NCBI RefSeq assembly: GCF_037023725.1
Contig: NZ_CP146077.1
Span: forward strand, 4,994,501-5,058,500
Length of the DNA: 64,000 bases
Direction of reading: 5' to 3'
Origin: Pseudomonas bubulae
GTDB taxonomy: Bacteria; Pseudomonadota; Gammaproteobacteria; Pseudomonadales; Pseudomonadaceae
Shown here: one piece after another, positions 36,678 to 44,853 of the stretch
Layout: every line of letters starts with the position of its first letter
Position numbering within the stretch: position 1 is the stretch's first letter
Translations under genes and position numbers: made by a program
Notes under the pieces: generated by a model
Databases searched by the model: none
Told to the model about the DNA's origin: nothing
The model's input: only the letters and a program-made list of their open reading frames with translations

Positions 36678-39600
36678 TAGCGATAATCCTTCTGGGCTTT
36701 GATCAGCTCCATGAGGTTAGGAATATCGACTTTATACCCTGCGCTTTCCTCGCGGATGGCATTGGCCAGTTCACGTTCCTTGAAACGATCACCAACCCAG
36801 TCAGCTTTCTTGGTATAGCGCACTGCGGTATCTATGCGGGTCGCCAACACCTCATCCCGATCAAGGTTGTCGTACAGGGCACGTTTGGCCGATGTATCAA
36901 TTGATCCGGGATACTGGTGTTGGCTGTTACTCCCAGGACTTTTCACCTTGCGAGCCAAGTCTCGAATTTGCTCAAGGTACTCCTGGTAATCCAATGCCTT
37001 CTGCCGACGCAATTCGATCAACTCATCCAGCAGCACAGACATCTGCTCGTAGTATTTGGGGTTTACTGGGTTTTCATCGACGATGGTTTTGCGTACGTTA
37101 TTTTCGATGGTTTCGGCCATGGCATCGGGATCTCTACGCAGATCCTCAGAGACATCCTCCAATGCACCTGCGCCTTTCTCCACCACCAACTCAATCAGCC
37201 CCAACTCCTCGAAGTCCATCAATACTTCACTGTCATCAGCACGGACATACATGTCCAACAGCTTACGCATCGCCGGCTCGAATCGCTTCATCTCAACCAG
37301 ATCGCCACTGGCGAGCTTCACTTCATCGCGAACCTTTTCAAAGTGAATCACGTCAGCCCGGATAGTTTCTTCCTGAGCTTTGTTGTAACCCGCCTCAAGC
37401 ATCTCATTGGCCAGGTTGGCCCAGGCACGCAGCAGCTTTGCCACGCTGTGATAAAGCGCCAGTCGCAGGGCTTCCTTCTCAGGTAGGTCGTCCTTGTTCT
37501 CTCCCGACACGCCGCAGAAATAGTGTTTGTAATCCTGCATGTTGCGCGGCGCCAGCACCGATTCACAGAGTGCGCGCACGGCCTCCAGGGCGTTATCCAG
37601 ATCCTCTCGCGCCTGGACCAAACGATCTTTCAACAGGCCGGCGACATCTTCCTTGTCATACTTGTCAAAAGCCCCGGCGGTGTAGTCGGTAATGGCCTTA
37701 TCCAGGGAGCGAAACAGATCCTTATAGTCGATGATGTAGCCGTACTCCTTGTCATCACCATCCAGGCGATTGACTCGGCAAATTGCCTGGAACAGGCTGT
37801 GATCGGCCATCTGCTTATCAATGTACAAGTAGGTTGCCGGAGGCGCATCAAACCCCGTCAACAACTTGTCGACCACGATCAGCAGACGCATTTGTCCTGG
37901 TTCGTTAATGAAGCGCTGCTTGACTTGCTTTTCGAACTCTTCAACGCGTTTGGCTGCTTCCTCGGCGGGTTGGTCAAAGTAGTTGGCCAACATGCGCCGG
38001 TAGATTTCGTATTTGGCCAGTTTTTCTGTCAACCCTTCGCCAGTCTCTTCCCCCTTGATCTCGGAGGCCATCGGCTTGTAGCTGGTGACAATGGCGCATT
38101 TGCCAGCGAGGTCTGTCTCACTGAACAACTCATAGACCTTGCAAGCCTGATAGACACTGGCGCACACCAACATGGCGTTACCCCGGCCATCCATCAGGCG
38201 CGGCCGCGTGTCCATATCAAGCATGATGTCATTGACGATCTGCTCCAGCCGCGACTTGCTGGACAACAGTTTCTGCATCGAGCCCCATTTCTGTTTGAGC
38301 TGGGTTTTGCCAAGGTTCGACAGGCCTCGTGTCTTGGCCTCAAACCACTCATCCACCTTCTTCTGTGAAGTCACACGCTGGTCGATATCCCGCGCCTCAT
38401 AGCGCAAGTCAAGCACCACACCATCGGCCACTGCTTCGTCGAATTTGTAGGTATGAATAAAGGGGCCAAAAATCTCGATAGACTTCTTCTTGTCCTTCTT
38501 CATCAACGGTGTGCCGGTGAAACCAATAAACATGGCTTCCGGCAGAATGTCCTTCATTGCCTCGTGCAGCTTTCCCGACTGAGTGCGATGGCATTCGTCA
38601 ACGAACACATAGAGATCGCCTTTGACACGAAAGTCTTTGGGCAAGCTGTTACGCAGCTCCTCAATAAACGCATCGGCGGCTTCTTCACTCTCCGACTCGC
38701 CATGGCGACCAAACTTGTGCACCAACGAACACACGAGCCAAGGTACGGGCATATTCAGGGTATCGAGCAGATCAGCACCGCTTTTACTGCGTAGTATTTC
38801 CTCATCAACACCGTAGAAAACCTTCTCAATCTGCTCATCCAACTCGGTACGATCGGTAATGATCAGCACGCGTGAGTTCCGAATATTTTCCCGAATCCAC
38901 TTGGCCAGCCAGACCATGGTCAAGCTCTTACCGGAGCCCTGAGTGTGCCAAATGATTCCGCCTTCACGTCGAGCCAAAAATGGCTTGCTCGCCTCAATAC
39001 CGAAAAATTGGTTATGCCGGCAGGTCTTCTTGGTACCAGCATCAAACACAATGAAGTCATGGATAATCTGTAGAAAGCGCTGTTTATTGCACATGCAAGC
39101 TAGGTGGTCATCGAGCAAATAACCGGAAGACTCCGTAGTGAGTGGCTCTTTCCACTCCAGGTAGTACTTCTCTGGCGTTTCGATAGAGCCGTAGCGCAGC
39201 CCTTGGGTGTCGTTCCCAGCCATAACCAGCTGCTGGGTGCTGAAGAAATTGCGTATGAAGTCTTTCTTCTGATTGTCCAGGTTCTGCCGGATACCTTCGG
39301 AGACTGAGACCGAGGAGCGCTTCAGCTCAATCACACCCAGAGCAATACCATTCACATAAAGCACAATATCCGGGCGCTTCTTATTCTCGCCCTTGATCGA
39401 CACTTCTTCAGCGATAGCGAAGTCATTGGCTTCGGGATTGTGCCAGTCAATCAGCCAAACAGTTTTGTTCTGCTCGCCAGCCCCCTCTTTGTCTTTCACG
39501 CCATAGCGCAACAACTGGTACACCGCCTTGTTGGCGTCATACAGATTCTTGCCTTCACCCAACGCAGCGGCCACATCCAGCTGGCGCAACACACGTGTGA

Positions 39601-39775
39601 TCAATGCGTCACTGATATCACGCCCTTGCAACCAACGACTCAGCAGACCGGACTCAATATTGCGGTTGCCCTCACGCGAATGCCAGTCGCCAAGATGACT
39701 CCAGCCGAGTTGATCCTGGAAAAAACGGGCGACACGTTGCTGAGTGGCGCGTTCGCGCTGGCCAACATTGCTCAT
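36677..39775 (-). CDS. hsdR: type I restriction endonuclease subunit R
   Basis: A 1032-residue motor/nuclease subunit. The N-terminal nuclease core RPDIVLYVNGIALGVIELKRS gives the PD-(D/E)XK residues. The helicase follows with Walker A HTQGSGKSLTMVW, the DEAD-like box VDECHRTQSG, GFTGTPL and the C-terminal RecA-like motif DKLLTGFDAP. The coiled-coil C-terminus binds the HsdM/HsdS core. The start at 39775 (MSNVGQRERATQQR) is preferred to an upstream one. A 248-base gap with no supported gene separates it from the DUF262 genes, so it could have its own promoter. Confidence 0.95.
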   Translation of the reverse strand: MSNVGQRERATQQRVARFFQDQLGWSHLGDWHSREGNRNIESGLLSRWLQGRDISDALITRVLRQLDVAAALGEGKNLYDANKAVYQLLRYGVKDKEGAGEQNKTVWLIDWHNPEANDFAIAEEVSIKGENKKRPDIVLYVNGIALGVIELKRSSVSVSEGIRQNLDNQKKDFIRNFFSTQQLVMAGNDTQGLRYGSIETPEKYYLEWKEPLTTESSGYLLDDHLACMCNKQRFLQIIHDFIVFDAGTKKTCRHNQFFGIEASKPFLARREGGIIWHTQGSGKSLTMVWLAKWIRENIRNSRVLIITDRTELDEQIEKVFYGVDEEILRSKSGADLLDTLNMPVPWLVCSLVHKFGRHGESESEEAADAFIEELRNSLPKDFRVKGDLYVFVDECHRTQSGKLHEAMKDILPEAMFIGFTGTPLMKKDKKKSIEIFGPFIHTYKFDEAVADGVVLDLRYEARDIDQRVTSQKKVDEWFEAKTRGLSNLGKTQLKQKWGSMQKLLSSKSRLEQIVNDIMLDMDTRPRLMDGRGNAMLVCASVYQACKVYELFSETDLAGKCAIVTSYKPMASEIKGEETGEGLTEKLAKYEIYRRMLANYFDQPAEEAAKRVEEFEKQVKQRFINEPGQMRLLIVVDKLLTGFDAPPATYLYIDKQMADHSLFQAICRVNRLDGDDKEYGYIIDYKDLFRSLDKAITDYTAGAFDKYDKEDVAGLLKDRLVQAREDLDNALEAVRALCESVLAPRNMQDYKHYFCGVSGENKDDLPEKEALRLALYHSVAKLLRAWANLANEMLEAGYNKAQEETIRADVIHFEKVRDEVKLASGDLVEMKRFEPAMRKLLDMYVRADDSEVLMDFEELGLIELVVEKGAGALEDVSEDLRRDPDAMAETIENNVRKTIVDENPVNPKYYEQMSVLLDELIELRRQKALDYQEYLEQIRDLARKVKSPGSNSQHQYPGSIDTSAKRALYDNLDRDEVLATRIDTAVRYTKKADWVGDRFKERELANAIREESAGYKVDIPNLMELIKAQKDYR

Positions 39776-40023
39776 GCAAGACTTCCTTTCCAAATCCGAT
39801 CCCTGCTGCTTAAGTCGATGACAAGCTGCTGCCTAACTCAGCTACAACTCGCTATCACGATCAAAGGACATTCTAAAGCACCCAGAAAATCAGGCGAATC
39901 AGGCATTATCATGGCCTTGGGTAAAAGCCTGCCGACCAATGTTGCCAGCATGGTGTCACGCGTCACCCAGAGAGCTTACCCCCGAATCGAACGCAGACAA
40001 TGCAGCGTGCATTAATCCGCAGG

Positions 40024-42066
40024 CTACGGTTTTTCAGGCTGCTCGCTGAAAGACCTGACGTAGTGCTCACGCACCGCAGTCAGCATCGCCTCCTGATGAA
40101 GCTTGGCCTGTGTATCTCCCCAGGACGTGCCCGCATAGATTAAATCCATCTTCAGCGAGTCTGGCCGGCTCTCGTGGTTGCGCTTGTTGAGGTAGCGCTG
40201 GCGCTTTTCATTGAACGGCAGATTGCTGTATTCGGAGTTAATGCTGCGTGATACCAACGCCAAATTGCCGAACCGGTTAAGCCAATGCACGGATACCTTG
40301 TTGGTATCCGTGCTCTGCGGCCGCTGGGGCGAGATATGCTCGACGGAATTTTTCGCAGTAAACCGGAAATTGCTCCACAGCGGCCATTCATTGCGCTGTG
40401 TGTACCAGAGTACGAAGTCCTGCTTGTAAAACCAGTAATGAGGGAAAGCGACTCCGTAGTCTTCTTGCAGCAGGGCGTCAAACACCAGATGGCCAGCTCT
40501 GCGCCAGGGCTCCTCCATGAACCAACGAGTCCGGACAACTAGACTCTCGTCATTGCTGTCACCCAACAGCTGGTTGTCTAGGTGACAAAGATAGTTGAAG
40601 AAGCGCTCATACTCTTTCCCCTCGCTTCTCACCCCTAGTGACTGCTTGTGAATGAAATACAAAAAGGGTGTCAGCCAGTAATGTGTGGTGATTTCCTGTG
40701 AGTGATACAGCATGCCCTGCAGCAGCGATAACCCTTGGTGAGCGGCGCTCTCCCGACTGCGATTGATGTAACGCTTACTATCGCTGCCGGATATCGAAGT
40801 CAGACACACCTGGTGGACCTCCTCGTCACCTTGGTCCACCCACTTGATCACATACTCATCCCATAAGACTCGCAGACGCCAGAGCATATCGATAAAGCTG
40901 CGGGCATTCGCTTCACGGGTAAATTCTTCCCCCCTGGCAAAAAATGCCTCATCGAATAGGGCCAGCAACTGTCGGTCCAACAGACGCTTCAGATCGCCCT
41001 TGCCATTCTCGTGCAGCCAGATGCGCAGCGTGTGCTGTAGAAACAACGGAAATCCGATGATGCTACGGGCCCAAGGCTCTTCCCCCTGGTCAGAGCTCGA
41101 ATCGGAGGCATGATCCAAGCTTTGCTCTCCATCAGCAAAGATGCTTTCCAGGGTAAGTCGCGCCTCTGAGCTATCGTCCAGCGGGCTTGGCTCTCTGTAT
41201 GAAAGAGCTGAATGTATCGCGGCAGTATCCGCCAGTTTTCCGGAAGCGTAGAGCGCCCCCAGCTGATTGGCCTCCAGGTGCGTTTCTGCACATAGATTGC
41301 GCTCAACAAAGCCACTCATATCTGCGCAGGCACCCCAAAGAGCCGCGTAGCGCGCACGGTCAGCAGCTGCAATGTCTTGGAGCAGTCGGGCCTTGAGAAT
41401 CTCGTGATGTTGCAGCTGCACCCCGCGATTATTGATAACCTCAAACAGCTTGTTGAGATCCATACCCTCAGGCACTTGGGTCAGCACCAGCTTTACCTTG
41501 CGATACACAAAGTCAGCCAGCCCGCGCAGGTAGTCCTCATCAACAGCACTGCCATTCGCGCGCACGTAGGTGGCTGCAAAGGACATCATCAACTGCTGGG
41601 CGTGGCGCATGCTCCGCGTATCGAGCGCTTCATCGACCAACGCATCAGTGTCGTGCATAAGACTGTTCAGATACACATTCACCTGCTCGCGGATGGAAAA
41701 TCGCAGTCGCGGCTGCGATCCCCGCATGAGCCGGACAAAACGGAAAGCCCCCATAACCTCACGCCAGACAGCGACGGTACTGAGTAGCCAGAGCGTGGTG
41801 AACCGCTGCTGACCATCAATCAGATCAAAACGGCGCAGCCCCTCAGCACGATCCTGTTGAACGGTTTTCTCCACCAGCAGGGTACCGCCGAGGAAAAATT
41901 GCTCTTCATCCCGATCGTAGGCATTAGCGATGTCAGTAAGCAGCGTATTGATCTGATCCTCCCCCCAGACATACAGCCGCTGGTAAATGGGCACATTGAA
42001 AGACCAGGCGGCGCCTGGCTGATCGACGATCTGCTCCAGCGTGTACAACTCAGACGTGATGCTCAC
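40024..42066 (-). CDS. DUF262 + DUF1524 (HNH) protein, GmrSD-like
   Basis: A 680-residue protein. The N-terminal DUF262 (ParB-like NTPase) domain shows IYQRLYVWGEDQI and the signature FDLIDGQQRFTTLWLL. The C-terminal DUF1524 HNH nuclease shows SVEHISPQRP and FGNLALVSRSINSEYSNLPFNEKRQ. Such proteins are type IV, modification-dependent restriction enzymes (GmrSD, and the related SspE). GTG at 42066 is chosen since its GTGA overlaps the stop of the preceding DUF262 gene. It lies inside the type I operon, between hsdS and hsdR. Confidence 0.88.
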   Translation of the reverse strand: MSITSELYTLEQIVDQPGAAWSFNVPIYQRLYVWGEDQINTLLTDIANAYDRDEEQFFLGGTLLVEKTVQQDRAEGLRRFDLIDGQQRFTTLWLLSTVAVWREVMGAFRFVRLMRGSQPRLRFSIREQVNVYLNSLMHDTDALVDEALDTRSMRHAQQLMMSFAATYVRANGSAVDEDYLRGLADFVYRKVKLVLTQVPEGMDLNKLFEVINNRGVQLQHHEILKARLLQDIAAADRARYAALWGACADMSGFVERNLCAETHLEANQLGALYASGKLADTAAIHSALSYREPSPLDDSSEARLTLESIFADGEQSLDHASDSSSDQGEEPWARSIIGFPLFLQHTLRIWLHENGKGDLKRLLDRQLLALFDEAFFARGEEFTREANARSFIDMLWRLRVLWDEYVIKWVDQGDEEVHQVCLTSISGSDSKRYINRSRESAAHQGLSLLQGMLYHSQEITTHYWLTPFLYFIHKQSLGVRSEGKEYERFFNYLCHLDNQLLGDSNDESLVVRTRWFMEEPWRRAGHLVFDALLQEDYGVAFPHYWFYKQDFVLWYTQRNEWPLWSNFRFTAKNSVEHISPQRPQSTDTNKVSVHWLNRFGNLALVSRSINSEYSNLPFNEKRQRYLNKRNHESRPDSLKMDLIYAGTSWGDTQAKLHQEAMLTAVREHYVRSFSEQPEKP

Positions 42067-43553
42067 GACCAATCCCTCTTGATCACCGACTCAACCCAAC
42101 TTGGCTTGTCAGCCAGACGCTCACAGCCCATACCGGCCTCAGGGTGGAAATAGTTAAGCACGGCCTGCTTGTAGCGCCCCTGTACTCCTTTACCTATAAC
42201 CACCTGTTCATCACGGTAGGGTTCGGCACATTGCCGCTGCTGCTGGTACAGGTATTCCAACACCTGCCGGGGATGATGGCTTTGAGCAATCACATCCAGC
42301 AGATTGAGGTCGCCATCCCTGAAGAAATTGGCCGCCGTTTCCTGACGCACCTGCTGCTTGTCGAGACGAATGGCCCCGAGCAGAAACTCCAGCCGCAAGG
42401 CAAACGCCATGAGCTGCTCATAATCGAACTGATCGACATACAGCAGGCTGGCGAGGAGGAAAATCTCCCGCAGGTATTCCTGATTGCTCCGCAGCAGCTG
42501 CGTGTAGAGGCTACGAAAAGCGAGCAGGCGCACCTCTGCGGTCGGCTCATTCATTAGCGACTGCAGCAGCGCCGCGTACTTATCGGCAAATAAGAAAAAA
42601 CCGATGCCCTGATGAATAGGCTGACGCAGCGCCATAGGCAGATTAGCGGGGTTCTGGCTCAGCAGCAGGCGGCTGCCCTGCAGTTCGCGCTCGCCATCGG
42701 CCTTTAGTGTCAAGGTTGTGGCCATCCGGTTATGCCGGCAGGCATATACCGGCAGGGTGTCCAGGCTAGAGCGGGCGTCATAACCCAGAGGCCAGGTATT
42801 GGTCTGGAACTCCTCCAGTATGGAATCGTGCCGACCGTTCGGCACCTGGCTGCCCCGCCAACGCCGCGCACGCCAGAGAAAGCGATTAAACAGATTGGGC
42901 GCGAAGTCTTGACCCGGCGAGAGCACCGCCGGATGACGCTGAATGTCCTCCCAGCGCTCGGCGCAGTATTGCTCCAAACCATGGCGCTGCCGCTCATGAC
43001 CTCCGGCTTGGTCTATGGCGCGCAGATGAAAGGCTTTAAGCAGGTCGGTGGCGTGCAGGCGCACACCTCGGTTGTTCTGGGTGTCGAAAAAGGTGAAGGC
43101 CTGATCGGCACTGTCGACCACAATCACGGTAAACAGCAGGCGATCGAAAACCGAGGTATCAGGCAGTTCGGCACATTCAGCCAAAGCCTTAGCGGCCTGA
43201 CGAATGAAGCGCGACGAGTGTGCCGAGTAGCTGAGAGCCTGCCTCTTCGGCAGACTGCCGGTAAGCTGGCGATGCAGTACCGACAAGGCGGTGATGCGCT
43301 GCTGGCCGTCAATGATGAAGCGCAGCTGCTTTTTGTCATCCGCATGCAGCAGCAACGTCCCCATGTAGTACGGCAAACTCTGACGTGACTTCTTCTGATA
43401 CTCAGCCAGATCGCTGGCCAACTGAGTCATTTTGGGTTTATCCCAGACAAAGCCACGCTGGTAGCTATCCAGCGCCAGCGGCCACTCACTGGCGACCAGA
43501 AGCTGATTAAAGCTTAACGTCTTAACCGAGACAGGGTCACGCGCTGCCGTCAT
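42063..43553 (-). CDS. DUF262 protein without an obvious nuclease domain
   Basis: A 496-residue protein with the DUF262 N-terminus: LALDSYQRGFVWDKPKM, LPYYMGTLLL and LRFIIDGQQRITALSVLHRQL, and FFDTQNNRGVRLHATDLLKA. The C-terminal half is helical and I see no HNH motif. It overlaps hsdS (ATGA) and the next DUF262 gene (GTGA). As partner of the DUF262-HNH protein it may supply the NTPase/sensor part, in the way GmrS and GmrD divide functions, but that is inference. Confidence 0.83.
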   Translation of the reverse strand: MTAARDPVSVKTLSFNQLLVASEWPLALDSYQRGFVWDKPKMTQLASDLAEYQKKSRQSLPYYMGTLLLHADDKKQLRFIIDGQQRITALSVLHRQLTGSLPKRQALSYSAHSSRFIRQAAKALAECAELPDTSVFDRLLFTVIVVDSADQAFTFFDTQNNRGVRLHATDLLKAFHLRAIDQAGGHERQRHGLEQYCAERWEDIQRHPAVLSPGQDFAPNLFNRFLWRARRWRGSQVPNGRHDSILEEFQTNTWPLGYDARSSLDTLPVYACRHNRMATTLTLKADGERELQGSRLLLSQNPANLPMALRQPIHQGIGFFLFADKYAALLQSLMNEPTAEVRLLAFRSLYTQLLRSNQEYLREIFLLASLLYVDQFDYEQLMAFALRLEFLLGAIRLDKQQVRQETAANFFRDGDLNLLDVIAQSHHPRQVLEYLYQQQRQCAEPYRDEQVVIGKGVQGRYKQAVLNYFHPEAGMGCERLADKPSWVESVIKRDWS

Positions 43554-44851
43554 ACTAATCGCGTCCTGCCGGTCAGGAGTTCCTGCATCATGCCTTGTTT
43601 GATTTGGCGGGTTTTGGACAGGCGCTGTTCGAGGGTTTGGATTTCACCATCTATATCTGAAAGGATGGACGCGATGGCGGTTTGTTCATCTTTTTTTGGA
43701 ACTGGAAGTGCAAAACGCGCCAGCTCCCTGGCACCTAGATTGGGCTGTGCAGCTCCACCAGCCCAGAGTTCAATCATCTTCTCGCAGAGTTCCGAAGCAA
43801 AATAACAAATCAGATACTGCAGTGACACCCTCTCTTTTGCTCTTACAATAACCAAAGAGCTAGCAATAGCTCCCAAACCAAAGTCTTCACTTACTAACCC
43901 ATACTTTCCAAGCGAACCACGCAAGCAAAAAAGGATATCTCCTGGCCTAACCTTACCACCCCCTAGCCGACTGTAGGCTTCATCCGTTATATAGTTCATA
44001 CAATCCAGGCTAATCACCCCATTAGCGATATGGCCCGCATTAATAAACGGAACCCCACTTCCTACAAATGAATTTGGTGACGGATAGTTACTCCCTCTAT
44101 CACCGTTTTCGAAAATACACACATCACCAAGACTTAATAAATCCCAATCCTCCGGAATCTCCCCTAACTCCGTCTGCTTGGTCCCTCTAGGGCAGCCATC
44201 GGGACCGGTGGCGAATTGCGGCAGTTGAGTGCGGCCGGTGAGCAGTTGCTGCATGGTGGCGGTTTTAATGGCCTGTTTTTTGGCGATCAGGTTTTCTAGG
44301 CCATTGATCAGGGCATCGACATTGGACAAGGCGTCGGCAATGGCGGTTTGTTCTTCACGGTCAACAGGAATATGAATACTTTTTTCTAGAATATCGCCCC
44401 TGGACAGCCCTGGTATCAAACCTGTAGCTGCACCACTGAAAAAATCTTGCTTGCTTGATATTAACTGATAAACAAACCGCTCATCCCAATTACGCACACG
44501 AACCGCCATAAGCTGCCGACTTATGCAGTATTTTGTATCAGCCAATGTTAACGAACCAACCCCCGACCCCTTTACAGTGATGAGAATATCACCTGCATCA
44601 CAGATAGCACTTGGCCGAGTTGTATACTTTGTTAGTTGTATTACGCCATTAGGAAAGTCTGCAGGGCCGGTTAAGTATGGCGTGCCAATACCCTGATTAT
44701 TGCAACAGCTGGCCATCACGTGGTTACCTGAAAGCAGGTCAACACCATCACCTAACTGAGCGTATTGCCAACCGTCTAAACAGTGCAGACCTCCATCAGC
44801 AGCCGTACTCACAAAGTACAGGGCACTCACCTCCTCGACTGCATCCTTCAT
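43550..44851 (-). CDS. hsdS: type I restriction-modification specificity subunit S
   Basis: A 433-residue DNA-recognition subunit with two target-recognition domains, each followed by a conserved helix: REEQTAIADALSNVDALINGLENLIAKKQAIK ending LLTGRT, and KDEQTAIASILSDIDGEIQTLEQRLSKTRQIKQ ending LLTGRT. The repeat defines a bipartite DNA site with the spacer set by the coiled coils. The recognition domains are visibly more AT-rich than the conserved parts, as expected for exchanged modules. ATG at 44851 has GGAGG 7 bases upstream; GTG at 44857 (GTGA overlap with hsdM) is an alternative. Confidence 0.95.
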   Translation of the reverse strand: MKDAVEEVSALYFVSTAADGGLHCLDGWQYAQLGDGVDLLSGNHVMASCCNNQGIGTPYLTGPADFPNGVIQLTKYTTRPSAICDAGDILITVKGSGVGSLTLADTKYCISRQLMAVRVRNWDERFVYQLISSKQDFFSGAATGLIPGLSRGDILEKSIHIPVDREEQTAIADALSNVDALINGLENLIAKKQAIKTATMQQLLTGRTQLPQFATGPDGCPRGTKQTELGEIPEDWDLLSLGDVCIFENGDRGSNYPSPNSFVGSGVPFINAGHIANGVISLDCMNYITDEAYSRLGGGKVRPGDILFCLRGSLGKYGLVSEDFGLGAIASSLVIVRAKERVSLQYLICYFASELCEKMIELWAGGAAQPNLGARELARFALPVPKKDEQTAIASILSDIDGEIQTLEQRLSKTRQIKQGMMQELLTGRTRLV

Positions 44852-44853
44852 GC

